Origin: Zeugodacus cucurbitae
Taxonomy: Eukaryota; Arthropoda; Insecta; Diptera; Tephritidae
Assembly: GCF_028554725.1 (NCBI RefSeq)
Contig: NC_071668.1
Span: forward strand, 55,409,732-55,473,731
DNA: 64,000 bases
Reading direction: 5' to 3'
The translations under genes and the position numbers were made by a program. Each line of letters opens with the position of its first letter. Positions within the stretch are counted from its first letter, which is position 1. Below, in pieces: positions 26,701 through 35,330 of this stretch. Under the pieces are notes generated by a model. That model had not been told where the DNA came from and ran no database searches. It saw only the letters and a list, made by a program, of their open reading frames with translations.

Positions 26701-29700
26701 CAGTATTTCGGCTCGTCAACAGGTTTCTTACGTCGTTTCCCCGGCACTGCTTGGCCACCTGAGGGTTCGAAAGGCAGCAAACAAATACACGACTTCCGCG
26801 CGCAGAATTGGTTCGTGCAAGCCGCTTCGTCACCGAAGGATATTGTAAGTTTGTTTGTTTGATTGAAATTCTCGCTTTAACTGATCTTCTTTCTACTCTA
26901 CCCCAGATGATCTTATTGGATTCTTCGTCGAGCATGTCGGACAAATCTTTTGAACTTGCCATGGCTACGGCTTTTAATATATTGGATACGCTAGGCGAGA
27001 ACGATTTCGTGAACTTGATTACTTTTGCCGAAGATGTCAAAACGCCGGTTCCCTGCTTTAAAGACCGCATGGTGCGCGCCACACCAGACAATATACAGGA
27101 GATCAAATCCGCTGTAAAAGCGATTAAGTTGGAAAATACCGCCAATTTTACAGCTGGTCTGGAGTATGCTTTCAGCTTGTTGCACAAGGTAAGTTAGTCT
27201 TCGATAAAACTTTTTCATCATCTTAATATCGTTACCTCAAATTTTAGTACAACCAATCCGGCGAGGGCAGTCAATGTAATCAAGCCATTATGCTCATCAC
27301 GGAGAGCACTTCTGAGACGCATAGCGACATAATCAAACAATACAATTGGCCACACATGCCCGTGCGAATTTTCACCTATCTAATCGGTTCCGATTCGAGT
27401 AGTCGCAGCAATCTGCATGAAATGGCCTGCTCTAATAAAGGTTTCTTTGTACAAATCAACGACATGGATGATGCACGTAAGAAGGTTATCGACTATGCTC
27501 TGGTTATGGCACGTCCCATGATTATGTATCAGGCCGATCATCCAGTACACTGGAGTCCAGTTTTTGTGGCCGGCAAGACGGGTGGCTTGGCACGCGATTC
27601 TGACTACCAGCGCAGGCTGGTGACGACAGTTTCAACTCCGGTCTTCGATAGACGAAACCATTCGGTGCGTGTGGCAAATTTACTCGGTGTTGTTGGCACC
27701 GATGTGCCCATCGAGGAGATACGTAAGATGATACCGCAACATAAACTGGGACCGAATGGATATTCGTTTATCGTTGATAATAATGGACGTGTACTGTATC
27801 ATCCAGATTTGCGTCCATTGAGTGATGGTAATCAATATATTGATCAGTTGCGGCCGCGGTACACGTCGGTCGACATAACGGAGTTGGAACTGCCGGAAAC
27901 CGAAGTGGGCAACGAGCATGAAATCGTCGAAATGAATAAGAATCTCTTGTATGATGTGAGTACAGATATTACTAAGTGTTTGAAAATCTTTATAATTGTT
28001 TATATACCGTTATTTCAACAGATGCGCAACGATATGCTCATGCCCAAGGAGGGTGAAACCGAATTTACGGTATTCAATCACTTTGACGAAATGAAACGAG
28101 TAACGGCGCGTACACAAAGGTAGGTTTTAACAATTAAAATAGTTTCTGGATTAAGTAAGTGTTAACTCAATTATATACCCATACATTCTAGGTATTTTTA
28201 TGGACCTATTGAAGATACGCCCTTTACCCTAGCTGTTGTACTCCCTGAAAAATATGGCAGCCATGAATTAGTCTCCCAGCAGGAAATAAGGCACTCGCGC
28301 AGAAATGGTAAGACTCTATTTCAACTTAACCTAACATTTTTACTCAAACTCTTTTTCTTACCTTACAGTGACTGAGTTCTTCAAGGGAGATAATTGGCGC
28401 GTACATCCCGACTGGGTGTATTGTGAGTACAATAGCGTTAGCGATTTAGAGAAAGAGCGTGAAAGCTCTGGCGAATATCTCTCAGCCTCACGTGAACAAG
28501 AATTAAGCTTCGGCTCACCAGAAGAGCAGGTCTTACATTTCTTGGGACGTGCAGGTCGGCCAGGCTGGAAGTGGATGTCGGTAAGCAAATTAGAAACAAA
28601 AATTGGAATAATAATTTTAATTTTAAAATATTTCGTCTTTCAATATTCGAAAATAAGTTTTCACTAACTCCATTTTATTTCTCACAGGTGCGCCCAAAAC
28701 CACCGCAACCACACCATGCCATGCATGGCGTGACACCTGTCGGCCATTTTGCTCAGCATCTAAATAACGTGCAAGGTTCTCGCAAAGCCGAACCCTACTA
28801 TTGCGATCGAACCTTGGTACAGAGTTTAGTGCGTGATGCTATGGTGACAGATGGTCTCGATCGAAATTCAACTGCAACGTCCAATGGAAAGGAGGATAAA
28901 CAGTATGTGTCCGACAGCACATGCTTCAGAAGAAAGCATGCAATGTTTTTTTTTCATTTTACAGTTTTTGTTTACATTCTTCCAGTTGATTTGACTCTGC
29001 ACACTGAGAATACGAGCTACAAATTCGGAATACAATTCCAAATCAATACAATCTTTAGATTTATCTAGTTAATGCAATTAAAAATCCCAAAACCTGGGGG
29101 TTAATTGTGAGGGGCTATCAGTGTCCTAGGATACTAATATTTTTAGCATTTAGAATGAAAAATCATAGTATACTAGATTTTTTATACTCTCGCAACAAAG
29201 TTGCTACGAGAGTATTATAGTTTTGTCCACATAGCGGTTAGTTGTAAGTCCTACAACTAAACGAGTTAGATATAGGGTTATATATATCAAAATAATCAGG
29301 GTGACGAGAAAAGTTCAAATCCGGATGTCTGTCTGTCCGTCCGTCTGTCCGTCTGTCCGTCTGTCCGTCCGTCCGTGCAAGCTGTAACTTGAGTAAAAAT
29401 TGAGATATCTTGATGAAACTTGGAAGACGTATTTCTTGGTACCATAAGAAGGTTAAGTTCGAAAATGGGCGTAATCGGACCACTGCCACGCCCACAAAAT
29501 GGCGAAAACCGAAAATACATAAAGTGCCATAACTAAGCCATAAATAAAGCTATGGAAATAAAATTTGGTATGACGGATCGCAATATGAAGGGGCATATGT
29601 GGATGTAATTTTTTTGCGGAAGTGGGCGTGGCCCCGTCCTCTACTAAGTTTTTTGCACATATCTCGCAAACTACTAAAGCTATATCAAGGAAACTTTCTG

Positions 29701-32700
29701 GAGTCATTTTTTTTAGGTACAACCTTATACAGTCCAAAAATGGAGAAAATCGGATTATAACCACGCCTACCTCCCATATAAAGGTTATGTTGAAAACTAC
29801 TAAAAGTGGGTTAACTCAGTAACGAAAAACGCCAGAAACACTAACAGCCCCATTCTAAAAATCGCCGAAATTGGACCATAGGTTTTCAAGGCCCCATATA
29901 TCGAACATGAGGACCTCAGTGCTTCTAACCTAATATTAGGGTTTCCAACTTTACAGTATATATGACGAATATGTGCGTCAAATTGTGTATTATATAATAT
30001 AAATAAAGATAAATAAATAAATTGCGTGAGTATAAAATGTTCGGTTACACCCGAACTTAGCCCTTCCTTACTTGTTCAATTACAATTTCGAGATCCGGCA
30101 ACTTATTTGCGAATACTTTACTCTTCTACCACTGCGATATAAAGGGTGATCCACAGAAAATTCAAATATAATGGGGAATGTTTATTATCATTCGAAAGAA
30201 CATTCTTAGCATTTATTTTTTAAAGATTATCTCTTTCAACTGTTGGGCGCGGCTACGTCTCAGATAGTCCATCCGTTGAGTCCAATATTCGATGACTCTC
30301 AGGAGCATTTCGAATGTTGAATGACACCCGTGATGTTTTGCAGATATTCCCACGGGGTGTTATCACTCGATCTTGGTGACCAGAACTATCTGCTCACCGA
30401 GGTGTTCTCTCAATAAATCCATTGATTGATGCGATGAGTGGGAAGTAGGGCCGTCTTGTTGAATTCAAATGTCGCCGGAAACGGATCTCATTGCTGATCA
30501 GAATTTGGCTGGAAAACGTCGGATATATTTGGAACTTTTCAAGAGCCTATAGAGCGAAGCGATGTCGCTTGGAGAGGTCAAACGGCTTCAGTTTTTGCAC
30601 AAGCTCTATTTGGTGGTTTCAATTTAAAATCTCGACGTAAAATGCGAACAATATATGTACGTAAGCCCGAGTTTCTGCGAACGACGTCCAATCGAATCTC
30701 CACGGTCTTCATGTACACTCTCAGCTACGGCTGCTATATTTTCTTCACTGCGTTCTGGACGTGGTCTATTCGGTCGAATATTATCCAATAATGAGTGCAG
30801 GGTCGAGATAGATGATGTTTCAAATAGTACTCTCAATAGACCGATTATGTTGACCATAAGTTGAGCGGATCGCGCGAAACACATTCTTTACTGAACGTCT
30901 TTCCATGATTAAGTTGCCTTTAAGCAAAAGTTAAGAATTTATTTCTGCCCAGCGGTCATTTTAGCCTATATAATAAAAGCTCTGTAATAACACCTATGAT
31001 CTATTTTACCTAAAAGCAGAAAGTTATTTCCCCTGTATTTTCTAAGACCAAAGTGATTTTTTGGCATCCATTGCTTCGAACAACGACTTAAACAGATTAA
31101 AATGGCATCATCCAAGGTATCGCTTGAGCCTTCGATACCCATATAACCACGTACTGTACTATAAATGTCGCTTACCTATGCTCTAGAAAGCTATTGTGCT
31201 GAGTAGGTCCTCTTAGCATCTTAGCGACCGATACCAATGTCTGAAGTAATGATTTTTAATAATTAAGTTCGAAGCTACTTTCTATATAGGAATTGTCAGA
31301 GGAAAAATATAATTCATGAGATGTATCGACATTTCTATCAATGTCCTTTGGCAGGAAAATTTTCATTATAAAATTTCATTACAGAATTTATGGGTGGAAT
31401 GGCAAGATTGATTTCCACCATGCGGACTGCGGGTGTATAATTTTCACTCGTATAAATAATAAGATCAAAATTGGATAAAAAACTCGAGTTTTTCATCTGT
31501 GCAGAGTATTTATAAAGTTTTCTAGTGAATTTTTTCGTTCAAATTTATTTGAAGCACCATATACGGCACAACTCTTTATTTTAATATTATTTTTTTTTTT
31601 TAATTATAATTTCACAACTGTATACATTCAAAGTTTTCTTCGAAATTTCATATGATTAATTTGAAAACAAAAACTTCATGCACTAAAGCACAAATTTCTT
31701 TTACTTTTGTATTTCTACTCTTTCTTACTTACTGGCAAATTTATTTTTGGTTACTTACTATCTTAATGGTCTATATATTTCTCATAAAAATAATCACTTT
31801 ATGGATATTTATGTGTGTTGTAATGGAAATAATGTTACACGCAAATGAATTTCTACTTATATATGCAATTCCTACTTATTTATAAAAAAAAAAACAAAAA
31901 CTTTAAAAACCAATCTATAGTCCAATAGCCACATTAATGGCAATTTTAAAGAGGTAAATTGAACAAAATTTCACAAAACGCATAAATTCTATTGCTACGC
32001 TGCTTTTGAAATCTACGTAAATGTAATGCTAATGCTGCCTAGAGACTCGTTGGAGATTGTAAGCTAAACTTTGAGGCTAGTGACTGCGGTTTTTGGAGCT
32101 TTGAAAAGTGGAAGCTTCTCTCATATGTAGTGAAAGCTTTCTTGGAATACCCGAGTTTACAGAGATCAACGATTTATTTTAGCTGCTATTCGAATACTAT
32201 ATTTAGATACGTCTATGGTCTTTAATAGTGCTTGAAATAATTTCTTTTTAACTCCAACTATTGTAGATACAACTTTTATTAAATATAAAATATTACTTAT
32301 TATAAGTGGTGATTGTTTCTACTTTTTAAATTGGTTTTTTTAGATTACTTTAATGGACTTTCCTAACTGACCCAGAGACATGTAGTTTCATGTAAATTCT
32401 TAAAATAATCTTAATGGTTTTCAATAATTCTAAAAAATTTCTAAACAGGTCTTTGGTTCTAAGTTTGACTATATTCTTCATGATTTAATTTTCAGTATTT
32501 CGTTGAATCTGAGAGTGATTTAACAGATTACTGCACTATATTGCGAGTGTCTTGCTTGAGACCATTACAGTTCTAGATGGTCCTCTCTAAGGGATCTCCT
32601 GCTGAAAAAAAACGCCCAACTTGAATCTTTAGTATATACTTTCATGGTCAGAGATGAATTTTCTAAGATAAACAAATTAGTGATGATTTTACACCATCCA

Positions 32701-35330
32701 AAAGTTTTAAAATGATTTTCGTTATTAATGGTTGGAGTTAAAAAAGAAAGTCACATGAGCACATAACCCTTGTAAAATTTCCAGCTTAAGCGTAACCTTT
32801 TGAAACTATATTCCTACATTTCCCTTATTAAATCGGGTCTTAAATATAATTTCAGACAAGGCTATCAAAAGTTTTTGGTTGCAACATCATTTGTGGCCAC
32901 ACGTTCGGGTCTGTTGCGCTGGATAGATCACATTAAGAGACCTGAGGACTCACCAGACCCGTAAGTTATTATCTCATACAATTACATTTAGGAATAATAT
33001 AAGAGATCGACCATTAAGTCGAATACCGGCCCATTAAAATTGACTTTGCGCCAAAATTTCCTTACAGTCACTTCAGCGAAGATAATGCACGTGCCATGGA
33101 CATGTCTTGGTACAAGCGCGCCGTCGATCAGCATACCGTCGAACAAGATAGCTTTGTCTATAGTGTACCCTTCGCCAATGGTTACGCACCCAAATTGAAT
33201 ACGACACTAGTAACAGCATCGCATGCTATATTCGTCGAACATCGTGGCCATAAAGCTATAGCCGCAGTCGTGGGATTACAGTTCCAGTTAGACTCATTGG
33301 CGAAGCATTTCATAAATATAACCTCAACTGTAAGTAACTCATTTGGTCCGAGATATATCATTTACTAAAATATTATTTATTCCCCACAGTGCACCGGCAT
33401 GACAGGCTGTCGTCGCACATGCGCCTCCGACGATCTTGATTGTTATGTTTTGGATAATAACGGCTTTGTGATCATCTCTGAGCAGAGTGAACAATCGGGC
33501 AAATTTTTCGGTCAAATCGATGGCACCATTATGGACTCATTGGTGCAGGATCGCATTTATAAACGAGTCACAGTCAATGATTATCAAGGAGTTTGCTCTG
33601 ACTCGGACAATCCCTATACGGCTGCAAGCACTTCACTGCAACCACATCGCGTCTCCGCTTGGATAATGAAATATTTGATAACGTTGAGTGCCACTTGGTT
33701 ATCACTGTTACCAACACCGCTAAATGCATGGCCACAAGATGATTATACCTACAATGAAGATGTCTTTGAGGAACCGACATATACCGACGAGTATGAACCC
33801 TTCGAGGATTATAATGCACAGATCGATGAGGAAATGGATGAATTCTTCACCACCGCCGATGTGGTAAGTGGCGTACATTTAATCATTTCAACAATCGTTA
33901 TAGATAATCATTAATATCTGGTCTTATATGGTCTAACTTAACAATTTTTTGGAAACCAAATATCAAAGTACCTTCTATAGAGGAAGCTTCAAAATCGATA
34001 GGGAATCTCACCAATAGTAAATTTTGGGTCTAAGAAACAATATATAGTTTCCTCTATAACGTTCTAATGTTATCTTTGCTGATATAATGTCGGATCCATT
34101 AACAACTCTGGTCGGAATGTGGACTCTAGGGTGCTCCGATAGTTCTATCAACCTGGGATGCTCAGATTGAAGAAATCCCCTAACGATTTTACGGTATGAA
34201 TAGAACGGAACTGTTGGAGGCGGATGGTCAGGTTAAATGTAAACCATCTAGACTAAAGTTAGAGTTTTTCTTAGACTTTTAGAACACTGTATTTAAATTT
34301 TAGTTTGACCAAGGCATAGGTCGTATATATATACTATATTCTCCTCAACTATATAAAAAACTCCTCTGATAATACTGGTCCGATTCCTTCATGTTTCAAA
34401 ATCCAATCTAAATACCAATCCTGTTTCATCGGTACTAGATGGTCCGGGTTGACCCCACGAATCCAGAACTGGATATGTCTGACTATGCCACTAAAAAAAC
34501 CTCGAAGAGATTTAAAAAAAATATTTTTTTTGAAACAGTAGAAACTATGTACTTAGCTCGAAAAACTAAGATATCCCTCTAATTTATCAGCAATACTATG
34601 AACCCGTTCCTTTAAGAAACTAACTAATATAGCCGAGTTAGAATATTGTTTATATGTAACATGTATTATCGAAATCCAACTTTTATTACTAGGAATACAC
34701 AACACCTCCGCCAAAGCAACATAAACCACACACCGGACCACGCTCCTCTCCAGACCCACAACATGCACGCCGCTGTGACCTGCGTACAGATCTATATATG
34801 CTGCAACCAGAGCGTCTCAATCAAGGCGGTCAGAACAATCCACTTAAGGTCAGTTTTTCAATTTATCAAACGTTACAGCAATACCTAACATTGATTTCTA
34901 CACTCCAGGGCAAGCTGACAAATTGCCATGTGTCGGGTTGTGAACGCCCCTTCAGCGTACAGAAAATACCGCACAGTAATTTGATATTATTAGTCGTGGA
35001 TACATTATGTCCTTGCGGCTCGAAACAATTGGATATCGAACCGCTTGAGGAGTCTGGTACTATTGGTATAAATGGAATTCTAAAAACTTAACCACAAAAC
35101 ATTTTTTTATTAATTTTCCCCGATTTTATTCACTAGGAGCCTGCAGCGCGCGTCGCCAATCGCAGGAGAGCGCAAAGCGTCGACGACCCAAAAAATGCAT
35201 CAACTATCATCCCGAGGAAATTGAAATACAACAATGTGGGCGTGGCACAGCACTACTGCAAGCGCCCGTCGCGCTTGTTATGGCGCATCTGCTGATGTTG
35301 GCGGTGACATTCGCGCTGACAAATGCGTGA
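6338..35330 (+). CDS. Voltage-gated calcium channel alpha2delta subunit (15 exons, 5' end missing)
   Basis: Auxiliary, largely extracellular subunit that promotes surface trafficking and presynaptic placement of CaV channels. Phase-consistent exons: 6338-6448, 26368-26844, 26907-27188, 27248-27955, 28022-28119, 28192-28307, 28369-28580, 28688-28902, 32856-32960, 33068-33329, 33390-33863, 34693-34848, 34909-35056, 35137-35330. A first exon with the signal peptide must lie upstream, because 6338 follows an acceptor. These add to 3558 nt, or 1185 residues. Residues 1-196 are VWA_N-like (AEVKNFMDFKRNAV, then WQYFGSSTGFLRRFP). The VWA domain (about 197-380) opens MILLDSSSSMS, an intact DxSxS metal site. 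A Cache-like region follows (about 385-500; GPNGYSFIVDNNGRVLYHP), then the Cys-rich VGCC_alpha2 region with MTGCRRTCASDD. The last about 20 residues are hydrophobic (LVMAHLLMLAVTFALTNA), fitting a GPI or membrane anchor. Drosophila has several alpha2delta paralogues (stj, CG4587, CG16868, Ma2d), and I cannot say which one this is. Confidence 0.93.
6449..9082. other. Intron sequence, nothing firm
   Basis: First part of the 19.9-kb alpha2delta intron. A GC-richer patch at about 6513-6842 follows an AG and stays open (SYAAANAKLMKAEAPK...), but it has no matching domain and ends in a stop, so I do not call it an exon. The rest is AT-rich and unrecognised. Confidence 0.5.
9083..9953 (+). mobile_element. 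Tc1/mariner-superfamily DNA transposon remnant, copy 1
   Basis: The ends are inverted: AGGTGATCCA at about 9088 and TGGATCACCCT at 9939-9949. A start at 9196 reads MERLTTEPRLQTFLRKL. Fragments of the transposase follow: RPNRPRPARS (about 9360), AIITDYLMAEIDARD (about 9490), and WPPRSCDITPLNFFLWRYVKSKLYADN at about 9608-9690. Frameshifts and an internal deletion destroy the gene. It lies in an alpha2delta intron, and a sister copy in opposite orientation lies at 30141-30906. Confidence 0.8.
9954..11910. other. Intron sequence, nothing recognised
   Basis: AT-rich with small open frames on both strands, none of them conserved-looking. No repeats shared with the rest of the window were seen. Confidence 0.5.
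11911..12218 (-). repeat. MITE family A, copy 1
   Basis: Reversed, it starts GCACAGCCAAATTAATT (12218 downward) and ends near the palindrome TTAATTGATCAATTAA at about 11917-11932. Internal phrases shared with 24658-25017 and 37989-38268 include CTCGATAAACGATCAG, TTCATAAGAAGTTG and TGTATGGTGAATCGATCT. It is non-coding and about 0.3 kb, as expected for a non-autonomous DNA element. Confidence 0.7.
12219..12773. other. Intron sequence, nothing recognised
   Basis: AT-rich spacer between MITE copy 1 and the RTE insertion. No features seen. Confidence 0.5.
12786..13429 (-). mobile_element. 5'-truncated RTE-clade LINE with target duplication
   Basis: Minus-strand frames give the post-RT C-terminal region: KSKVLSRRTKTKLYKSLITP, then LYGAEAWTMSTSDE and VFEKKVLRKIYGLQDIGNGEY (13298-13068), then LFDDIDIVQRIKRQRLRWLG and SRGRGRPPLRWKDQ (13086-12847). 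The 3' tail is (GAA)n at 12786-12798. The insertion is bounded by CTCTGTTACACT at 12774-12785 and CTCCGTTACACT at 13430-13441, a 12-bp target duplication with one mismatch. One frameshift breaks the frame near 13075. Confidence 0.88.
13442..14290. other. Intron sequence, nothing recognised
   Basis: Contains a short internal repetition GGCATCGGCATCGGCCAG with CAGTATCGGCC at about 13499-13525. No coding or mobile-element signature. Confidence 0.45.
14291..15350 (+). repeat. Dispersed repeat with GTCY-type microsatellite, copy 2
   Basis: Best-preserved plus-strand copy. It begins AGTAAGGAAAGGCTAAGTTC with a small hairpin around GTTCGAGTGCAACCGAAC, followed by TTTTATACCCTCGCAA. Near 15171-15208 it carries GGACGGACAGACGGACGGGC and GGACAGACAGACATCC. 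It ends TTGTTGCGAGAGTATAAAA. It has no credible protein. Size and layout fit a non-autonomous element, and the GTCY run resembles mini-me/DINE-1 elements (inference). Confidence 0.75.
15351..17569. other. Intron stretch with GC-richer, simple-sequence DNA
   Basis: From about 15900 to 16900 the base composition rises well above its surroundings and is rich in TTG/CAA and GCC-type triplets, GT runs (about 16810-16830) and ACAGACAAAC motifs. Open frames on both strands are products of this composition. The texture resembles fly 5' untranslated or regulatory DNA, but no exon can be assigned. Confidence 0.4.
15704..15735 (+). promoter_or_regulatory. Weak candidate intronic promoter (TATA + initiator)
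   Basis: TTATAAA at 15704-15710 is followed 28 bp later by TCAATT (15730-15735), close to the insect initiator consensus. The sequence downstream is CAA-rich, like a fly 5' UTR. It would be an internal promoter of the alpha2delta gene. The same layout can arise by chance in AT-rich DNA, so this is a suggestion only. Confidence 0.2.
17570..18236 (+). mobile_element. Degenerate non-LTR retrotransposon 3' part (likely)
   Basis: The plus-strand frame 17722-18084 includes NRKKSRELYAVSKANLSLVIG, then a region with YRSCFEEDEVEY. This recalls the C-terminal end of jockey/LOA-type ORF2 proteins (LSKANLS...LTGH...C..C..EDET). The expected Cys/His zinc-binding pattern is mostly lost. The tail ends CCTAACTTAACCTAA at about 18220-18236. 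This is a family resemblance only, and the exact clade cannot be told. Confidence 0.4.
18237..21549. other. Intron sequence with simple repeats
   Basis: Holds an 18-T run at 19051-19068, a CAA/CAG- and CA-rich section at about 19800-21010, and a (GCT)n tract at about 20609-20622. Frames here are compositional. No exon, RNA gene or transposon signature. Confidence 0.45.
21563..23729 (+). mobile_element. RTE-clade LINE, largest copy, 5'-truncated and internally deleted
   Basis: Starts inside the AP-endonuclease domain: TWLSPDRNTRNQIDHVVIDG, then GPNIDSDHYLVAAKI, the SDHxxV end of the fold. A stop (TAA at 21942) precedes an open RT frame, 21987-23423. Beyond it the frame is shifted by a deletion at about 23397, which removes the LSRRTKTKLYKSL to NIGNGEY segment seen in the copy at 12786-13429. 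The last part, FMDLYDDIDIVQRIKRQRL to VDSAIIA (23396-23671), is intact. The element ends GCGCCAA then (AT)n. The flanks are TATAATTGAATGA at 21550-21562 and again at 23730-23742, a perfect 13-bp target duplication. Confidence 0.92.
21987..23423 (+). pseudogene. RTE reverse transcriptase frame (open, but truncated)
   Basis: A 478-residue open frame. The N-terminal basic linker (ELKREARRICRRKKKEAEMR) leads to the RT domain. Motifs in order: NNKAAGADGLPAELFK, PIHKKGDPTICANYRGISLL, YQCGFRPGKSTMDQIFTMRQ, LFIDFKAAFDS (first catalytic Asp), GFRQGDSLSCDFFNLLLE, and LLAYADDIDIIG (YADD catalytic pair intact). The match is to RTE-type endonuclease-reverse transcriptases of insects. The RT core is intact, but the endonuclease is cut and separated by a stop. 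The C-terminus runs out of frame after a deletion. The protein is therefore not functional as a retrotransposase, though parts look recently active. Confidence 0.88.
23687..23742. repeat. (AT)n tail plus 3' copy of the RTE target duplication
   Basis: AT dinucleotides from about 23687 to 23732, then ATTGAATGA to 23742. This is the microsatellite tail of the RTE insertion merging into the duplicated target site. Confidence 0.85.
23743..24657. other. Intron sequence, nothing recognised
   Basis: AT-rich, with short frames only. Shares a few words with MITE family A (CGAGTAACGAAG at about 24016) but not enough to call a copy. Confidence 0.45.
24658..25017 (+). repeat. MITE family A, copy 2 (most complete)
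   Basis: Begins GCAGCCAAATTAATTGATC at 24658 and ends GGTTAATTGACCAATTAGCT at 25017. The two termini are imperfect inverted copies around TTAATTGATCAATTAA. Internal landmarks: GGCTACTCGATAACCGATCAG, CATAAAAAGTTGGTAAG, and TTTTGTATGGTAAATCGATC. It is 360 bp and non-coding. Confidence 0.72.
25018..26367. other. Intron sequence up to exon 26368
   Basis: AT-rich, with several GAGGTTAGG words (about 25912 and 26056) of the kind left by old retroposon ends. It ends in a good polypyrimidine tract and CAG at 26365-26367, the acceptor of the VWA_N exon. Confidence 0.5.
29184..30074 (-). repeat. Dispersed repeat with GTCY microsatellite, copy 3
   Basis: At its left border the hairpin ATACTCTCGCAAC / GTTGCTACGAGAGTAT spans 29184-29215. 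A long GTCT/GTCC microsatellite covers about 29327-29377. The right border reads GTTCGGTTACACCCGAAC then CTTAGCCCTTCCTTACTTG. The middle matches 14600-15230 in reverse (CCACGCCCAC, GGTTAAGTTCGAA, GGTTATAT). It sits in the alpha2delta intron 28903-32855. Confidence 0.78.
30141..30906 (-). mobile_element. Tc1/mariner-superfamily transposon remnant, copy 2
   Basis: AAAGGGTGATCCAC at 30140-30153 is the terminal repeat seen at 9939-9952 of copy 1. The minus strand starts at 30906 (MERRSVKNVFRAIRSTYGQ). It continues with RPNRPRPERSEENIAAVAESVHED and SIGRRSQKLGLTYIY (30884-30624), the N-terminal helix-turn-helix part of the transposase. The rest is heavily deleted and the far terminal repeat was not found. 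Confidence 0.78.
30907..32855. other. Intron sequence, nothing recognised
   Basis: AT-rich remainder of the intron 28903-32855. It includes poly-T/poly-A runs near 31588-31600 and 31885-31895. It ends at the acceptor TTTCAG before 32856. Confidence 0.5.
33864..34692. other. Alpha2delta intron, nothing recognised
   Basis: Donor GTAAGT at 33864, acceptor TTACTAG ending at 34692. No repeat or transposon was identified. Confidence 0.6.

Noticed and set aside
27956..28021. Reading the alpha2delta frame straight through 27248-28123 as one exon
   Set aside because: The 66-bp insert is open by chance. It has a GTGAGT donor and a TTTCAACAG acceptor, and its residues (VSTDITKCLKIFIIVYIPLFQQ) interrupt the family alignment.
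28903..29068. Extension of the 28688 exon to 29068
   Set aside because: A GTATGT donor at 28903 restores phase with 32856, where the family sequence (GYQKFLVATSFVATRSG) resumes. The extension is low-complexity intron.
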